A stretch of DNA of 64,000 nucleotides, taken from Saprospiraceae bacterium (lineage in GTDB: Bacteria; Bacteroidota; Bacteroidia; Chitinophagales; Saprospiraceae). The stretch spans positions 1-64,000 of the forward strand of contig BQJU01000026.1 in the NCBI GenBank assembly GCA_021604865.1, read 5' to 3'. The position numbers and the translations under genes were made by a program. The notes below the pieces were generated by a model. That model was not told the DNA's origin. It did no database searches and worked only from the letters and a program-made list of their open reading frames with translations. Shown piece after piece: positions 62,327 to 64,000 of the stretch. Numbering within the stretch: the stretch's first letter is position 1; the number at the start of each line of letters is the position of its first letter.

Positions 62327-63982
62327 ATGAATTTGACTCAATTGGCATTTTTTGTTCTGTTTTTATGCTTTCACTCAATTGCGCATAGTCAGACAGATAT
62401 ATACGACACAGGGGGCCGACTTATGGCCGAGCAGGCTGCTTATGATGTGACCTATTACGATCTGGACCTTCAAATATTTCCTGAACAGCAAACCATTGCG
62501 GGAAAGGTAAATGTGGTGGCAAAAATTGTGCAACCATTACAAACTTTTGTCCTGGATCTGGATACTTTGCTGGAGATTGAAAAAATCGAAGAGCTGGGTG
62601 GCAAAGGGAAAAGTGTTGACCGCAAATTTTATAGAGAAGGTGGGAAAGTTTTTATCTCATTGGTTACCACCCACCAGCCGGGCACGACAATTAGCCTGAT
62701 TGTACAATATAAAGGAAAACCACGGGTAGCACCAATGCCGCCCTGGCAGGGTGGTTTTACCTGGGCGAAAACGCCCTCTGGTGCCCATTGGATTGCCACT
62801 ACCTGCCAGGGAGAAGGGGCCGATATTTGGTGGCCGGTCAAAGATCATGTTTCTGATGAGCCTGATTCCGTAGGTATCCACATTCGGGTGCCCGATCCAC
62901 TGGTGGTGGCCACCAATGGACGCTTCCAAAAGCAGGAAAAACATGCCGATGGTACCAGCACTTATCACTGGCGGGTTTCTACGCCCATCAATGCATATAA
63001 TATAGCGCTGAATATCGCGCCTTATCAAATAATTGAAGGGGAACTGACCAGTGTGGCAGGTGATGAATTTCCCGTGGTTTTTTATGTGCTGCCGGAAGAT
63101 TATGAAAAAGGCAAAAAATTCTTCCCCGAAATTCTTGACCACCTGCGGTTCTTTGAACATTATCTGGGGCCATATCCTTTCCGTGCTGACAAATATGGTG
63201 TTGCTCAAACCCCTCACCTGGGGATGGAACACCAGACGATTATCGCCTATGGAGCCAATTTCAACAACGGAGCCATGACGGGAGGCCAGGACTGGGGTTT
63301 TGATGCCTTGCACCAACACGAGCTGGCACACGAATGGTGGGGCAATCTAGTGACTAATGCCGATTGGAAGGATATGTGGATTCATGAAGGCTTTGGCTCC
63401 TATATGCAACCGCTTTATAAAGAATACACCGATGGAAAAGAGGCCTACCACAAATATATGAACGGTATGCGCCGGTTTTCGAACCGTATGGCCGTAGCAC
63501 CAAGGGCTTCTCAGTCGGGCAAAGAAATTTACCGCGCACCTATTTACGCCAAGGGTGCCTGGGTATTGCACACTCTCCGCTATCTTGTCGGCGATGAGGT
63601 ATTCTTCAAAGCACTGCGCCGTATGGCTTACCCCGATCCGGCTATGGAAAAAATTACCGATGGCCGCCAAACCCGCTTTGTTGCTACAGATGACTTCCTC
63701 AGTATCTGCGAAGAGGAATCAGGAAAAGAGTTGGACTGGTTTTTTGATTGTTATCTGCATCAACCCAAACTGCCCATCCTCCACTCCCGCGTAAAAGATA
63801 ATACCCTAACGCTACGCTGGGAAACACCCGATGACATGGCCTTCCCTATGCCGGTTGATGTACAGCTTGGCGATAAAATTCAAAAGGTAATTCCGACCAA
63901 AGAGGGCATCACCATTGAATTTGACAAAGGCATCAAGCCGGAGATCGATCCGCTATCCTGGGGTATGTTTGAGGTGAAGTAG
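62327..63982 (+). CDS. Exported M1-family metallopeptidase
   Basis: 551 residues with signal peptide LAFFVLFLCFHSIAHS. The N-terminal beta domain begins YDVTYYDLDLQIFPEQQTIAG, typical of family M1. The zinc site is HELAHEWWGN (His331, His335) with Glu354 in WIHEGFGSY, and Glu332 as base. The exopeptidase loop usually G-x-M-E-N reads L-G-M-E-H-Q-T, a variant seen in many Bacteroidota M1 proteins and likely to change how the free N-terminus is held. Catalytic-domain end RRMAYPDPAM and DFLSICEEESGKELDWFFDCYL are present, but the large C-terminal helical domain is absent, so this is the short form. It is periplasmic or secreted. It is divergent from the hybrid two-component gene with about 280 bases between. 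Confidence 0.92.
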   Translation: MNLTQLAFFVLFLCFHSIAHSQTDIYDTGGRLMAEQAAYDVTYYDLDLQIFPEQQTIAGKVNVVAKIVQPLQTFVLDLDTLLEIEKIEELGGKGKSVDRKFYREGGKVFISLVTTHQPGTTISLIVQYKGKPRVAPMPPWQGGFTWAKTPSGAHWIATTCQGEGADIWWPVKDHVSDEPDSVGIHIRVPDPLVVATNGRFQKQEKHADGTSTYHWRVSTPINAYNIALNIAPYQIIEGELTSVAGDEFPVVFYVLPEDYEKGKKFFPEILDHLRFFEHYLGPYPFRADKYGVAQTPHLGMEHQTIIAYGANFNNGAMTGGQDWGFDALHQHELAHEWWGNLVTNADWKDMWIHEGFGSYMQPLYKEYTDGKEAYHKYMNGMRRFSNRMAVAPRASQSGKEIYRAPIYAKGAWVLHTLRYLVGDEVFFKALRRMAYPDPAMEKITDGRQTRFVATDDFLSICEEESGKELDWFFDCYLHQPKLPILHSRVKDNTLTLRWETPDDMAFPMPVDVQLGDKIQKVIPTKEGITIEFDKGIKPEIDPLSWGMFEVK

Positions 63983-64000
63983 GGAGGGGGAGGATTAGGA

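Noticed and set aside
1-64000. tRNA, rRNA, insertion sequences and integrases
   Set aside because: Intergenic regions were read for T-loop-like GTTCGAA/GGTTCAA contexts and for transposase-like ORFs; none was convincing.

Overview
The window is chromosomal DNA from a Bacteroidota bacterium, most likely a marine or aquatic Saprospiria/Cytophagia-like lineage. The evidence is two SusC/SusD pairs, a secreted protein with a type IX secretion C-terminal sorting domain, a one-protein hybrid two-component regulator, SprB-type adhesin repeats, many lipoproteins with a Cys lipobox, an almost complete lack of Shine-Dalgarno sequences, and two promoters of the Bacteroidota type (TTG, 19 bases, TAnnTTTG). 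No rRNA, tRNA, CRISPR array, transposase or phage gene was seen.

Layout. 0-8.5 kb: a decayed gene fragment, two VOC-fold proteins, a membrane-anchored AraC-type regulator, a LolA-like protein, a T9SS-exported protein, and an AT-rich group of lipoproteins (unknown, retropepsin-like) plus an ACT-domain protein. 8.6-14.3 kb: an orphan MacB/FtsX-type permease, then a two-gene unit of a di-haem cytochrome c lipoprotein and a fused ResB-CcsA cytochrome c maturation protein. 14.4-47.8 kb: a roughly 33-kb polysaccharide utilisation locus, all on the minus strand. 47.9-53.3 kb: a small unknown ORF, a beta-lactamase-fold serine hydrolase, a large orphan ABC permease and a NagD-like HAD phosphatase. 53.4-64 kb: a giant SprB-repeat/OmpA protein, an orphan hybrid two-component system and an M1 metallopeptidase.

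The polysaccharide locus is the centrepiece. It has two arms. Arm 2 (47.4 to 32.3 kb) reads susC2, susD2, FAD oxidoreductase, two tandem paralogous propeller lipoproteins, sulfatase, sodium/solute symporter, L-fucose isomerase, sialidase-like lipoprotein. A LacI-type regulator follows. Arm 1 (30.9 to 14.4 kb) reads susC1, susD1, FG-GAP lipoprotein, DapA/NanA-type aldolase, sulfatase, symporter, sialidase-like protein, sulfatase, DUF3748/YidR-like propeller, sulfatase. Four copies of a 16-bp dyad close to GCTTAAACGTTTAAGC lie at the promoters of susC1, susC2 (two copies) and lacI. At three of them the operator abuts a -7 element. This makes a self-contained, autoregulated LacI regulon.

The likely job of the locus is uptake and desulfation of a sulfated, fucose-containing glycan, with symporters importing the released sugar and FucI plus the aldolase processing it. 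No glycoside hydrolase or polysaccharide lyase of a clearly recognised family is visible. The four sialidase-fold propellers, the YidR-like propeller and the FAD enzyme are therefore the best candidates for the missing glycan-cleaving activities. That gap is the strongest lead in the window.

Short palindromic intergenic elements with TTTGGAGGCC-type arms are scattered through the window, mostly at gene ends.
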